Positions 8,204 through 17,248 of a stretch of 64,000 bases of DNA are shown piece by piece. The stretch covers positions 124,001 through 188,000 of the forward strand of contig NZ_JAPLET010000010.1 of NCBI RefSeq assembly GCF_026391055.1. The letters are read 5' to 3'. The stretch comes from Spirosoma sp. GTDB taxonomy: Bacteria > Bacteroidota > Bacteroidia > Cytophagales > Spirosomataceae. The translations under genes were made by a program, and so were the position numbers. The notes under the pieces are model-generated. The model was not told the origin of the DNA. It saw nothing but the letters and a program-made list of their open reading frames with translations, and did no database searches. How positions within the stretch are numbered: position 1 is the first letter of the stretch; the number at the start of each line of letters is the position of its first letter.

Positions 8204-9307
8204 ATGAAACATACACAGCAACCTGAAGCCCTGTTGGTTTTGCAAGACGGAACCGTTTACCGAGGCCTGGCACTTGGTAAGATTGGTACAGCCGGAGGTG
8301 AAATATGCTTCAACACCGGCATGACCGGTTATCAGGAAATTTACACCGACCCATCCTACTACGGTCAGGTAATTATCAACACCACGTCGCACATTGGCAA
8401 TTATGGTGTGCTGAACAATGCCGAGCAGGAATCGGGTAGCGTGAAGATACGGGGGATGGTTTGTAACTTCTTCTCGAATATTCACTCGCGCTATACTGCC
8501 GATGGTTCGTTGCAGGATTATTTCGAACGGGCTAATATTGTGGGAATCCATGGCGTTGATACCCGGCAGCTGGTTCGTTATATCCGGTCGAAAGGTGTAA
8601 TGAACTGTATTATTTCGTCGGAGATTCTGGACCCGGCTATCCTCCTTGCTGAGTTAAACAAGGTGCCGGATATGGACGGTCTGGAACTATCCTCGGAAGT
8701 GTGTACGAAAGAAGCCTACGAACAGGGCAATCCGGAAGCCGACCTTCGCGTTGCGGTGCTTGATCTAGGCGTCAAAAGAAGCATTCTCAGCAACTTTAAC
8801 GAACGGGGTGTATTCTGTAAGGTATTCCCGGCCAGAACGTCCCACGCTGAACTGGCAGCCTGGAAACCCAACGGCTACTTCATTGCCAACGGCCCTGGCG
8901 ACCCGGCAGCCATGCCTTACGCCGTTGAAACCGTAAAGCAGGCGCTGGAAACGGATAAGCCTTTGTTTGGTATTTGCCTGGGCCATCAGATTTTATCGCT
9001 GGCTAGCGGCATTTCAACTTATAAAATGCACAACGGTCACAGGGGATTAAATCACCCTGTTAAGAATCTAACTACTGGTCTTTGTGAAATTACGTCTCAA
9101 AACCATGGCTTTGCCGTGCGGGCAGAGGAAGTGATGGATCACGCCAATGTTGAGCTGACGCACATCAACCTGAATGACAATACCATCGAGGGAATCCGTC
9201 GGAAAGATAAACCAGCTTTCTCAGTGCAATACCACCCTGAATCGTCGCCCGGCCCACATGATTCGCATTACCTCTTCGACCAGTTTATCGGAATGATGAA
9301 GGAGTAA
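8204..9307 (+). CDS. carA: Carbamoyl phosphate synthase small subunit
   Basis: 367 residues. This glutaminase subunit hydrolyses glutamine and feeds ammonia to CarB for carbamoyl phosphate synthesis (pyrimidines, arginine). N-terminal CPSase domain: LLVLQDGTVYRGLALG, GEICFNTGMTGYQEIYTDPS, NIVGIHGVDTRQLVRYIR. C-terminal class I amidotransferase domain: nucleophile C258 in FGICLGHQILSLA, and H344/E346 in QYHPESSPGP. carB is not adjacent. It starts 24 bases after the ribosomal operon terminator, so it must have its own promoter or rely on read-through. Confidence 0.97.
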   Translation: MKHTQQPEALLVLQDGTVYRGLALGKIGTAGGEICFNTGMTGYQEIYTDPSYYGQVIINTTSHIGNYGVLNNAEQESGSVKIRGMVCNFFSNIHSRYTADGSLQDYFERANIVGIHGVDTRQLVRYIRSKGVMNCIISSEILDPAILLAELNKVPDMDGLELSSEVCTKEAYEQGNPEADLRVAVLDLGVKRSILSNFNERGVFCKVFPARTSHAELAAWKPNGYFIANGPGDPAAMPYAVETVKQALETDKPLFGICLGHQILSLASGISTYKMHNGHRGLNHPVKNLTTGLCEITSQNHGFAVRAEEVMDHANVELTHINLNDNTIEGIRRKDKPAFSVQYHPESSPGPHDSHYLFDQFIGMMKE

Positions 9308-9310
9308 ACA

Positions 9311-9344
9311 ATGAAAAAGCCTGAGGAAACTCAGGCTTTTTCAT
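9311..9344. terminator. Bidirectional terminator between carA and the helicase gene
   Basis: AAAAAGCCTGAG and CTCAGGCTTTTT form a perfect 12-bp stem with a GAAA tetraloop. A-run on one side and T-run on the other allow it to end transcription of carA from the left and of the convergent helicase gene from the right. Confidence 0.9.
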
Positions 9345-9364
9345 TACTACAGAATGCTTCCTGA

Positions 9365-12300
9365 TTATAACGGAGGTTTCATCCGCCAGAACTCACGGCT
9401 CCAAACACGCTCAAAAGGCCAATTACGTCCCTGTAAAGCCATGGGCAGATACGCATGAGCCTGCTTCGTCGTTTGCTGGTAATAGGCGTCATCGTCTGTG
9501 AGGATGACGGCTTCGTATGTATCATCCGTTGCTTTCACAGTAATGTCGGCAAAGGGAAGCTCAGGTTTCCAGTTAATGCGCTGAATGGCTAGCTTATCTT
9601 TCAGTAACGTACCCGACGGCAAAGCCTGTTGTGGTTTGGGCATAGGTCGGAAACGTTCCTGCGCCACATTGAGTGCGTAGGCAAGATAAGCTTTTAACAA
9701 GCGCGGGCCGTCGTTGGCCGTGTCCGCTATGATGAGTTGTTCGGGCCATAGGCTCGTAACGACATATACCCGTTCCCGCGCCCTCGTTACAGCGACGTTG
9801 AGCCGGTTTTCGCCCCCTTTAGTGTTCAGGCTACCGAACTGCATAGACAAACGACCGTGCTCATCCGGCGCATAGCCAACGGAGAAAATGATGATGTCCC
9901 GTTCATCTCCCTGCACGTTTTCGATGTTTTTTACAAAGAGCGAGGTCGGATAGGTACGTGGCGGCTCTGCACCCTGTGGTTGTCCAGTCACACTTCCCTC
10001 CAGCATATCCTGAATCAGTTGCTGTTGAGGATAGTTGAACGTAACGATACCGATGGAACGACCGGGAAGTTCGACGGCCAATTGATCGAGGAGGGCCAGA
10101 ACTGCCTCGGCTTCGGATTTGTTGGTATTTTGCTGCCAAACGCCCTTTACGTTCATATACCGGATGGCGGGTTCGCGCCGGTTAATGTCGTCGAAATGCG
10201 GCAATAGCGACAGCTTGTTCTGATAGAAATGTTCATTCGAGAAGGTAATCAGATCGAGAGAATGGCTCCGGTAATGTTCGGTAAGCGATACTTGCGGCAG
10301 GTATTGAGCCGCTAATTCGAGCAGTGATTCCACTTCAAGTTCAACAGGTGTTTCTTTGTTCGGTTCCACATCGTCAAGACGCGTTCGGTACAGATCGCTT
10401 GGGCGAAGCTGCTGGTTATCGCCCGTTATGACAACTTGCTTGCTTCGCGCCATAGCAGGGATGCCATTTTCAGCAAAACACTGCGAGGCTTCATCGAAAA
10501 TAACCAGATCGAAAAGTCCTTCTCGAAGCGGAAACATCGCCGATACCGACTCAGGCGAGGCCAGCCAGCAGGGCACTAGTTTAAACACTTCGTCGGCAAA
10601 GGATTCTATGAGTTTTCGTACCGGCCACACACTGCGTTTTTTGGTTACCTGATGTTGCAGATCACGGTACGTAACGACGTTGTTCAGGCGGTTGAAGGTT
10701 AGGTTTCGATACGTTTGCTCACGAAGCTTAACCAGCAGGTTTTCCCGGCTCTGCGCCTGTTTCCGCCGAATACCCTCCTGCAACGTCTGTTCAAGTTGAT
10801 TCATTTTAAGCGACGATACGGCGCGAAGCTCGGGGTGTAGCCGCTCAACATGATCAAGCCAGGCGGCCCGCAGACCATCCATAAAAATAACGGGCCAGTG
10901 AGCGGGTTCGTGGTCTTTTAGTTGGTCGATAACCATTTTCTCCACGTCTGAAAAACCTGCCTGCAAACGATCCGCTTCAACGAGCAGATCAAAGTCATCC
11001 CGTAGTTTCCGACGAAGTTCCGTTGCATAGGCACTGTCCTCCCAACTACGCGTTAGCTGATCAGGAGTGAGGTAGGCAGCGGCTTCAGTCTGCTGCTGAG
11101 CAACGGCAGATGTCAATTGCATCATTATCCGCACGCTTTCAGCGAATTGAACCGGTGTTTGCCAAAGTGTTTCCGGCAACTGACGCAGTAGATTAAGTAT
11201 AGTCAAGCGCTCAGCCAAGTGGCGCGCCCGATGTAGCAGTCGTAAACTTTCCGGCGCTTCGGGGAGCAGTAGACCGGCAAGCAGCGGTTTAGCTTCATGC
11301 CGGATGGCTTCGAGCTTTATACGCTGGTTGATCTTAGCCGAAAGTGTTTGTAAATCGGCCTCGGAAAGTGTCAGGCCGTTAGCTGAGACGACCGTTTGAA
11401 GCTGTGTTTTCTTGGAATGCGTTAACTGCCACCAATTCCAACTCACCCACGAAGGGCGGGCCGTAAGTGCATCGGCCAGTAAATCCCGGAAAGCTCTCAG
11501 TTCAGGCGTTGGCAGAGACATTTCAGGACCAGGCGCGACGGTAGCGTCTTCCCAACTAGTTGCCAGGTGCTCGAAACGGATTTCATCAATGGTTAGCACC
11601 GGGTGGGTCGTATTGGCAAGTAAATACCGCGTAGTTTCCCACAACTGGGTGGCATCGGGCGCGTCTAGAAAACGCAGAAGAGCCATTAAATCCCAATCAT
11701 GTGCCAGCCAGTTAAGGAGATCACCAAGCGGAAGCGAATGGCCCAACAAACTCGTCGTTTGGTCAACGGCCATTTGCCGGGTTTGTTCCCAACGTACAAT
11801 TACCTGATCAGCCTTGCTTAAGTCAGCATTAGTAAAATCAGAAAAGTTAACCCGATCCGCCCAGCTGTGGTCAGAGCCTAATGCTTGTTGATAAGCCGAA
11901 TAATTGGTTAAACGTTGCCTATAGTTATCCACAATATCCAAACGAAACTGTGGATAACTATTGCTCAAGTCGATCAACTGTTGATAACCCTCGCCGGAAG
12001 GCAACGTCAGGTACAACTCTTTGGCGGAGACACCACTTTCAGCGGTATCGAACAGCGCCGACTTGAAAGCTTGTAAATCGGCAATGGTATCATCAATGCG
12101 ACGGCTTTCTATGTCAAAATCACGCTCCAGCAGGACGGCGTTCAATCCGTTATTCTGCTGGCGATAAGCGTCGATCTGCTCAATCTGACTGGCAATCTGG
12201 GCGAATAAGGCCCGCCGGTCATTCTGAAAATCGTGAACTAAGGCCAGAAAGGGAGCCATACCTACTTCTTCAAGCCGATGTTGCACAACGTCCAGTGCAG

Positions 12301-13483
12301 CCCGTTTTTGACATACGAGCAAAACGCGTTTCCCGCCCGCTGCGGCATCGGCCATCAGATTCGCAATCAACTGCGACTTCCCCGTTCCCGGTGGTCCCTG
12401 CACCACCAGCGACTGTCCTTCTTTCACCGCCCGCACCGCCGTCTCCTGCGATGCATCCATAGGCAGAGGAGTGTGGAGCTGGCGCTCCAGGAGCGAGGAG
12501 TGAGGAGCGGGGACGGGGCCGCCCGTAGGTGAGGAGCCATCCGGGAGCAAAAAAGAAAAAAGTGAGTTAGGTAGCCCTTCATAACCGATTAGCTCTTGAC
12601 CACCGGACGGTACTTTATGGCCGGATGGCTCCTCACCACCGGGCGGCCCCGTCCTTGCTCCTCGCTCCTCGCTCCTTTCTAAAAGCACTTCATAATCCGG
12701 GACCAGGAACGATCCGGCTTGCGGGAAGATGCCCAACACGGCTTCGGGGTATAGTTTTAATTCACCGGTGCGTTCGAGTTGGGCGAGGTCTTTGGCACTT
12801 TGTTTATTGAAAAATTGAAGTTTGTCGGTGAAAAGCTCCTGATTGAAATTCAGTTCGAGCGGGCTGGCTTTGAGCCATTCGTAAAGCTGGGTACGGAATA
12901 TGAGCGGGTCGCGGTCAAAATCGTCGACCGACTTTTCGATGATTTCGTCCGTCAGTTTCACCTGATTGAATTGCCCGTAAGCCAGTAACAAGGTTGGGTT
13001 CAGGAACGCCAGTTCATCGCCCCGGCGCGTGAGTTTCCAGCATTTGCCCTGCTGCTCAATCTGAACGGGAAAGAACAAAAGCGGTCCATGAACGACCGAG
13101 TCATCCAGAAATTTGCCTTTTACAAACGGCCAGCCTACATACAGATCTTCGGTACCCCGCTCCTCTTCGATAAAGCGGGCGGTGCGGTCAATACGTCGTA
13201 GCTTTCGGCTCACCTCGTTGCTGCGCTCCTGCCGTGGGTCAAGCACATCGCACAACGAAATCGACCCTTTCCGGGCAATAAAGTCGGTAATGATGGAAAA
13301 GGCTGGTTTGTTGAGCAGGAAATCTGTTTCCTGTAAGTCCAGAAACTGACTGGCGGGTAAGCTTGTCAGTAAAAGCGACCGATTGCGGCTGCTGAGGTTG
13401 GTTAAGCGTCGACGGAATGTCTTTAATACAGTCTGGACCGGGATTTCCACAAGATTTTTCTGATAGGCAGGATTATAACGCAA
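9365..13483 (-). CDS. DUF4011-type superfamily 1 helicase with Vsr-like tail
   Basis: 1372 residues. The N-terminus (VQTVLKTFRRRLTNLSSRNR) matches the DUF4011 region that precedes AAA/SF1 helicase cores. Walker A GPPGTGKSQLIANL lies near residue 361, a Walker B-like DEASQCF near 993, and later motifs include SLTEHYRSHS, VQGDERDIIIFSVGYA and RLNVAVTRARERVYVVTS, all typical of UvrD/Upf1-like SF1 helicases. The last ~80 residues end FERVWSREFW, like the Vsr/MTES_1575-type endonuclease tails of this family, but charged catalytic positions look lost. The only start in frame is TTG (or GTG at codon 12); a stop lies seven codons before the TTG. Residues ~270-332 are a low-complexity insertion encoded by an inverted repeat. 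Probably nucleic-acid processing or defence; exact role unknown. Confidence 0.85.
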   Translation of the reverse strand: MRYNPAYQKNLVEIPVQTVLKTFRRRLTNLSSRNRSLLLTSLPASQFLDLQETDFLLNKPAFSIITDFIARKGSISLCDVLDPRQERSNEVSRKLRRIDRTARFIEEERGTEDLYVGWPFVKGKFLDDSVVHGPLLFFPVQIEQQGKCWKLTRRGDELAFLNPTLLLAYGQFNQVKLTDEIIEKSVDDFDRDPLIFRTQLYEWLKASPLELNFNQELFTDKLQFFNKQSAKDLAQLERTGELKLYPEAVLGIFPQAGSFLVPDYEVLLERSEERGARTGPPGGEEPSGHKVPSGGQELIGYEGLPNSLFSFLLPDGSSPTGGPVPAPHSSLLERQLHTPLPMDASQETAVRAVKEGQSLVVQGPPGTGKSQLIANLMADAAAGGKRVLLVCQKRAALDVVQHRLEEVGMAPFLALVHDFQNDRRALFAQIASQIEQIDAYRQQNNGLNAVLLERDFDIESRRIDDTIADLQAFKSALFDTAESGVSAKELYLTLPSGEGYQQLIDLSNSYPQFRLDIVDNYRQRLTNYSAYQQALGSDHSWADRVNFSDFTNADLSKADQVIVRWEQTRQMAVDQTTSLLGHSLPLGDLLNWLAHDWDLMALLRFLDAPDATQLWETTRYLLANTTHPVLTIDEIRFEHLATSWEDATVAPGPEMSLPTPELRAFRDLLADALTARPSWVSWNWWQLTHSKKTQLQTVVSANGLTLSEADLQTLSAKINQRIKLEAIRHEAKPLLAGLLLPEAPESLRLLHRARHLAERLTILNLLRQLPETLWQTPVQFAESVRIMMQLTSAVAQQQTEAAAYLTPDQLTRSWEDSAYATELRRKLRDDFDLLVEADRLQAGFSDVEKMVIDQLKDHEPAHWPVIFMDGLRAAWLDHVERLHPELRAVSSLKMNQLEQTLQEGIRRKQAQSRENLLVKLREQTYRNLTFNRLNNVVTYRDLQHQVTKKRSVWPVRKLIESFADEVFKLVPCWLASPESVSAMFPLREGLFDLVIFDEASQCFAENGIPAMARSKQVVITGDNQQLRPSDLYRTRLDDVEPNKETPVELEVESLLELAAQYLPQVSLTEHYRSHSLDLITFSNEHFYQNKLSLLPHFDDINRREPAIRYMNVKGVWQQNTNKSEAEAVLALLDQLAVELPGRSIGIVTFNYPQQQLIQDMLEGSVTGQPQGAEPPRTYPTSLFVKNIENVQGDERDIIIFSVGYAPDEHGRLSMQFGSLNTKGGENRLNVAVTRARERVYVVTSLWPEQLIIADTANDGPRLLKAYLAYALNVAQERFRPMPKPQQALPSGTLLKDKLAIQRINWKPELPFADITVKATDDTYEAVILTDDDAYYQQTTKQAHAYLPMALQGRNWPFERVWSREFWRMKPPL
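12489..12676. repeat. Palindromic repeat element inserted in frame in the helicase gene
   Basis: Two 56-base arms (12489-12544 and 12621-12676) are reverse complements at 51 of 56 positions and flank a 76-base spacer. The element is GC-rich and built from GAGGAGC-like units. It is translated: one arm gives ERSEERGARTGPPGGEEPSG, the other an unrelated proline/serine-rich stretch ending HSSLLERQ. It sits between the DUF4011 region and the Walker A motif, adding about 63 residues without breaking the frame. Confidence 0.85.
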
Positions 13484-13520
13484 AATCCAGAAAAATACGT
13501 TAAATCATTCGTCTGCTAGG

Positions 13521-14687
13521 TCAGACTTTTTCCCTCACCCTTTGGCTGGCTTGCTGTTTTGCAGCAGGCGACTTCTTTTTCCGGCGTCCCCACCAGATGA
13601 TAGTACCTGTAATGGGTAGACTGGCACAGATCAGGCTTCCGCAGAAGGCCAGTATTTTACCGGGCAAACTCAGTATGGCACCGGTATGAATGTCGTAGTT
13701 CATCCGGCGAAGCTTGTCGCTAAAACCGGCTTTCGCGTAGGTACCGGAATAAGGCCCTTCGGTAATCAACGGTTTCAGCGTGTGCTGATCAAACGAGTAG
13801 TAATCCATTTTATAATATGTGCCGGGTTTGTAATTCACGTACGCGAAGATGGATTCCGACGCTTTTTCGGGAAACGAAATATACAATCCGGCGGTGTTTG
13901 GCTTGCTCTTTACCAGTTCTTGCCAGATGCGGTCTTCCGGTGCGGTAAACCGTCTAACGGCCGTTGTATCGGACAAAGGCAATTGATATACCGGTGCTGT
14001 TTTTCCACCGGAGCTAACCCAGTACACGGAGTCGGCGAACCACTGAATGCCAAAGATCATCCCAGTTAGGGCCAGTACCAGACCAATGGACAGCGCATAA
14101 AAACCGGGAACATTGTGCAAGTCATAGTTGACCCGGCGCCATTTGGCTTTCCACTTAATGCGGAAGCTTTTCTCCCGATTGGCTTTTTTCAGGTTTTTCG
14201 GCCACCACAATACCAGACCAGTTATCAACATGATGGCGAACACCAGCGTCCCGTAAGCTACCACCGGCTGGCCGATCGTTTCGGGCAGCCACAAATAATA
14301 GTGTCCGTGCAGGATAAAGTGAAAGAAATCCGTTTCCTCATCATGTACATGCAGCACCTTACCTGTATACGGATTCATATACACCTGATAATAATAGTCC
14401 GGGGCTGCTCCATAGAAGGGAACAATCGTACTATGCTCTCCATCGCCATAGATAACAGCTTTAGCCGGTTTACCCGGCACCACTTTTTCGGCGATGGCTC
14501 GCAGTTGCGAAGGCGACAAAGGAACACTATTCGCAACTGGTTCAATGTATTGATAAGGCCGCAAAACGGTCTTTATCTCCTGCTCGAACGCCAGCACGCA
14601 ACCCGTAATGGCAACCACAAACACCAATAGCCCGGACGAGAGTCCGAGCCAGAGGTGTACTTTACCAATCAGTTTTTTCGCTGTCAT
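13521..14687 (-). CDS. PepSY-associated transmembrane protein
   Basis: 388 residues with about four transmembrane segments: IGKVHLWLGLSSGLLVFVVA near the N-terminus, one around 145-165 (VFAIMLITGLVLWWPK), one around 200-220 and one near 350-370 (ILAFCGSLICASLPITGTII). This is the PepSY_TM architecture, HLWLGL... with WWxK motifs, often next to siderophore receptors and thought to reduce ferric siderophores at the inner membrane. It follows the TonB-dependent receptor by 18 bases on the same strand, so the two form an operon. Reductase activity is inferred from family context, not shown. Confidence 0.9.
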   Translation of the reverse strand: MTAKKLIGKVHLWLGLSSGLLVFVVAITGCVLAFEQEIKTVLRPYQYIEPVANSVPLSPSQLRAIAEKVVPGKPAKAVIYGDGEHSTIVPFYGAAPDYYYQVYMNPYTGKVLHVHDEETDFFHFILHGHYYLWLPETIGQPVVAYGTLVFAIMLITGLVLWWPKNLKKANREKSFRIKWKAKWRRVNYDLHNVPGFYALSIGLVLALTGMIFGIQWFADSVYWVSSGGKTAPVYQLPLSDTTAVRRFTAPEDRIWQELVKSKPNTAGLYISFPEKASESIFAYVNYKPGTYYKMDYYSFDQHTLKPLITEGPYSGTYAKAGFSDKLRRMNYDIHTGAILSLPGKILAFCGSLICASLPITGTIIWWGRRKKKSPAAKQQASQRVREKV

Positions 14688-14705
14688 GGCCAGTTTGTCA
14701 ACTTA

Positions 14706-17087
14706 TTAAAATTTGTAGCCCATGCTTAGCCGAAAATTGCGCGGGGCTTCTGCCTGGTAGTAGTAGTAGCCGCCGTACGGGTAGTAAGCTCCCGAATACA
14801 GATAGGCATCGAAGAGATTATTGACATTGAGCGCGACATTGACACGGCCGTTCTGCCAAGAAATGGCACCGTCGGTCCGGAACGTATTCGGTAACGTTGG
14901 CTCTTTGGAAGTAGCATCCGAAAACCAGGCATACCGGTCGAGTTGCCACTGATAGCCCAGCGAAACACCCAGCCCCTGTAAACTCCCTTCCCGTACCCGA
15001 TAGGCAAGCCAGGCGTTGGTTATATGCTTACTATAGCCCGGCACCGGCATCCCTACATTCTCCGACTTGGTATCTTTCGTAATTTTTGAGTCGGTGTAGG
15101 CATAGTTGGCTACCAGATTCAGGCCAGGCAGCAATTCGCCCCGTATGTCAAATTCAATGCCCTTAGTCTCTGTCTGGCCTAACTGAATGGAGTAATTAGG
15201 GTTGGTCGGATCGGTGGTGAGCACGTTGTTTTTCGTGATCTGGTACAGCGATAGAGTCGAATTCCAGCGTCCGCCAGCCCAGTCTCTCTTTACACCAACT
15301 TCCATATTGTTGCCGGTAATGGGCTTAAAGGCATTTCCGGCCCGGTCGACACCCGCCTGAGGAACAAACGCCTGATCGTAAAGCGCATACAGAGAAGTTT
15401 GTTTCGTTAGCGACGCACTGATACCGACGCGGGGTGTGAAGACGGTTTCATTCGTACCCGAGCCATACTGACTGTCTCTTGCCGAGGTTACCCGACCAGC
15501 CAGCGTCAGCCGAAGCCGGTCCTGCCAGAAGCGTAACTCATCCTGCAAATAAATTCCGCTATAGGATTGGCTCAACACATTGGCCCCGGCGCGGTTTCGC
15601 AGGCTTTGTGTTCGGTCAAACTTAGGCAGCAGATTAGCGGGCAGGTAATAATTTGGTGTGTTGACGTTAAACGTAAAGTCGCTACTATAAAGCGGAAAGC
15701 TCTGGCCCCAGTCGGCCATATATTTTTTGTTGCCTAAATCCAGACCTGCCAGAATGCGGTGGGTAATGCCCCCGGTTTTTACATCGCCATTCACGAAAAT
15801 CTGGGCAAATCTCCCTTCGTTGGCTGCGTCCCAAATGCTGGTGTTCCGGTAAACCGTGCCATCGGCTTTGGCGGAGTCGGCCCAGATAGAACTACCCACC
15901 TGACTCATGTTAAAATAAGCCAGTTGGCCGGTCAGTTTCCAGTTTGGATCAATCTGATGTTCCAGAATCAAAAAGGCGCTGTGATCGTGAACATTTGTGG
16001 GATCAAGGTTGGCCGAGGCTGCTGTCGACGCACGGGGCAGATTTCCCATGCCCGTAGCTGAGAAAACATAAGCTGACCCAATAGCCGACATCTGCGAATA
16101 CTGGTACGTATACTCTGCCGTTATTGACGTTTGCTCACTCAGTTTATACTTGAGAACCGGGGCTACGGTATACCGGTTGTTATACTCAAAATCACGAAAC
16201 GAGCCTTTTGCCTGTCCCATTACGTTCAATCGATACAATAAGCTCCCGTCCTGTTTGAGTTTACCATCCAGATCGAGGGTGGCGCGGTAAGTGTCGAAAC
16301 TCCCCGTTGTCATGGTCACCTCACCTTTCGAAACGCCGGTTGGTTTCTGGGTCACAACGTTATAAAAACCACTGGGTTCGCCGTTGGCCATCATAAAACC
16401 AGCGGGACCCTTCACAAATTCAATCCGCTCAACCATCGACATATCCTCGGCTAGTGGTCCCCATGTCGATTGAACGTTCATCCCGTTTCGGAAAGGAGCC
16501 ACCCGCGACCCCCTCATGTTCAGACGGGCGTAATTGTCCCAGTGTTCCTGCTTGGTTACCCCACTTACATTGCGTGACACGCCTTCCAGCATATCAAAAA
16601 TCTGCTGATCGGCTATGAGTTGCCGGTTTATGACCTGGATGTTCTGAGGCAGTTCAATCAGGGGCGTTTTCACCCGCAAACTGTAGGAGGGAATATCAGC
16701 CTTATACGAATTTTTACCCTCTACCGTCACTTCCTGAAGCGACTCACTGCTTTCAAGCAGGATGATATCAGTCAGGTTCACCGTCTCTCCGGCGGCCACA
16801 GTTACTGACTGCCGCATACGGCTATAACCCATCCGGCTAATCAGTAGTGTGTGCGTACCAGCCGGAACCTGATTGAGTGTAAACTCACCCTGCTCATTCG
16901 TCAACGCTCCTACCCGACCATTGGTTAATCGTACGGTTACCTGCGCCATTGGGTGTGCATCAACAGCCAGAACCCGACCGGCAATACTCCCGGTCGTTTG
17001 TCCGAAGCTCAGCGAACTAAGTAAAATACCCCATAGCAGTCCTAAGCCTGCCATGTAATATCGATATGTATAGAAATGTGTTACCAT
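14706..17087 (-). CDS. TonB-dependent siderophore receptor
   Basis: 793 residues. A signal peptide (AGLGLLWGILLSSLSFGQ) is followed by a carboxypeptidase-regulatory-like domain (GSIAGRVLAVDAHPMAQVTV, to about residue 115), a plug domain (PQNIQVINRQLIADQ, NVSGVTKQEHWDNYARLNMR, MVERIEFVKGPAGFMMANGE) and a 22-strand barrel ending in the aromatic APRNFRLSMGYKF. The plug motifs are those of FhuA/FpvA-type siderophore receptors. Together with the downstream PepSY protein it should import ferric siderophores with energy from TonB-ExbBD. The probable operator just upstream suggests iron regulation. A start at the internal M12 would give a cleaner signal peptide. Confidence 0.93.
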   Translation of the reverse strand: MVTHFYTYRYYMAGLGLLWGILLSSLSFGQTTGSIAGRVLAVDAHPMAQVTVRLTNGRVGALTNEQGEFTLNQVPAGTHTLLISRMGYSRMRQSVTVAAGETVNLTDIILLESSESLQEVTVEGKNSYKADIPSYSLRVKTPLIELPQNIQVINRQLIADQQIFDMLEGVSRNVSGVTKQEHWDNYARLNMRGSRVAPFRNGMNVQSTWGPLAEDMSMVERIEFVKGPAGFMMANGEPSGFYNVVTQKPTGVSKGEVTMTTGSFDTYRATLDLDGKLKQDGSLLYRLNVMGQAKGSFRDFEYNNRYTVAPVLKYKLSEQTSITAEYTYQYSQMSAIGSAYVFSATGMGNLPRASTAASANLDPTNVHDHSAFLILEHQIDPNWKLTGQLAYFNMSQVGSSIWADSAKADGTVYRNTSIWDAANEGRFAQIFVNGDVKTGGITHRILAGLDLGNKKYMADWGQSFPLYSSDFTFNVNTPNYYLPANLLPKFDRTQSLRNRAGANVLSQSYSGIYLQDELRFWQDRLRLTLAGRVTSARDSQYGSGTNETVFTPRVGISASLTKQTSLYALYDQAFVPQAGVDRAGNAFKPITGNNMEVGVKRDWAGGRWNSTLSLYQITKNNVLTTDPTNPNYSIQLGQTETKGIEFDIRGELLPGLNLVANYAYTDSKITKDTKSENVGMPVPGYSKHITNAWLAYRVREGSLQGLGVSLGYQWQLDRYAWFSDATSKEPTLPNTFRTDGAISWQNGRVNVALNVNNLFDAYLYSGAYYPYGGYYYYQAEAPRNFRLSMGYKF

Positions 17088-17093
17088 TATTTA

Positions 17094-17110
17094 TTTAGAC
17101 TAATTCTAAA
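17094..17110. promoter_or_regulatory. Putative Fur-like operator before the siderophore receptor
   Basis: TTTAGACTAATTCTAAA is a 6-5-6 palindrome located 6 bases upstream of the receptor ATG, in an AT-rich leader. Its half-sites resemble the AT-rich palindromes reported for Fur in Bacteroidota. The assignment rests on symmetry and the neighbouring iron-uptake gene only. Confidence 0.5.
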
Positions 17111-17197
17111 ACAAAAGTATAAACACGTGAATAAGTTCTACAGGTTTATTGGAAAGTTTATAGTACTTATTGATATAGGTAAACAAGGCCATAAAAA

Positions 17198-17225
17198 AGC
17201 CATCCGGAGGAATCTCCGGATGGCT
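17198..17225 (-). terminator. Terminator of terC
   Basis: AGCCATCCGGA and TCCGGATGGCT form a perfect 11-bp stem with a 6-base loop. On the minus strand it is followed by a T-run (AAAAAA on the plus strand), 23 bases after the terC stop. Confidence 0.85.
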
Positions 17226-17248
17226 GGTGACAAGCTGATATATGGCGA

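Noticed and set aside
12489..12676. Insertion sequence or CRISPR repeats in the helicase gene
   Set aside because: No transposase, and only two inverted arms with no regular spacers; a palindromic repeat fits better. No CRISPR array was seen anywhere in the window.
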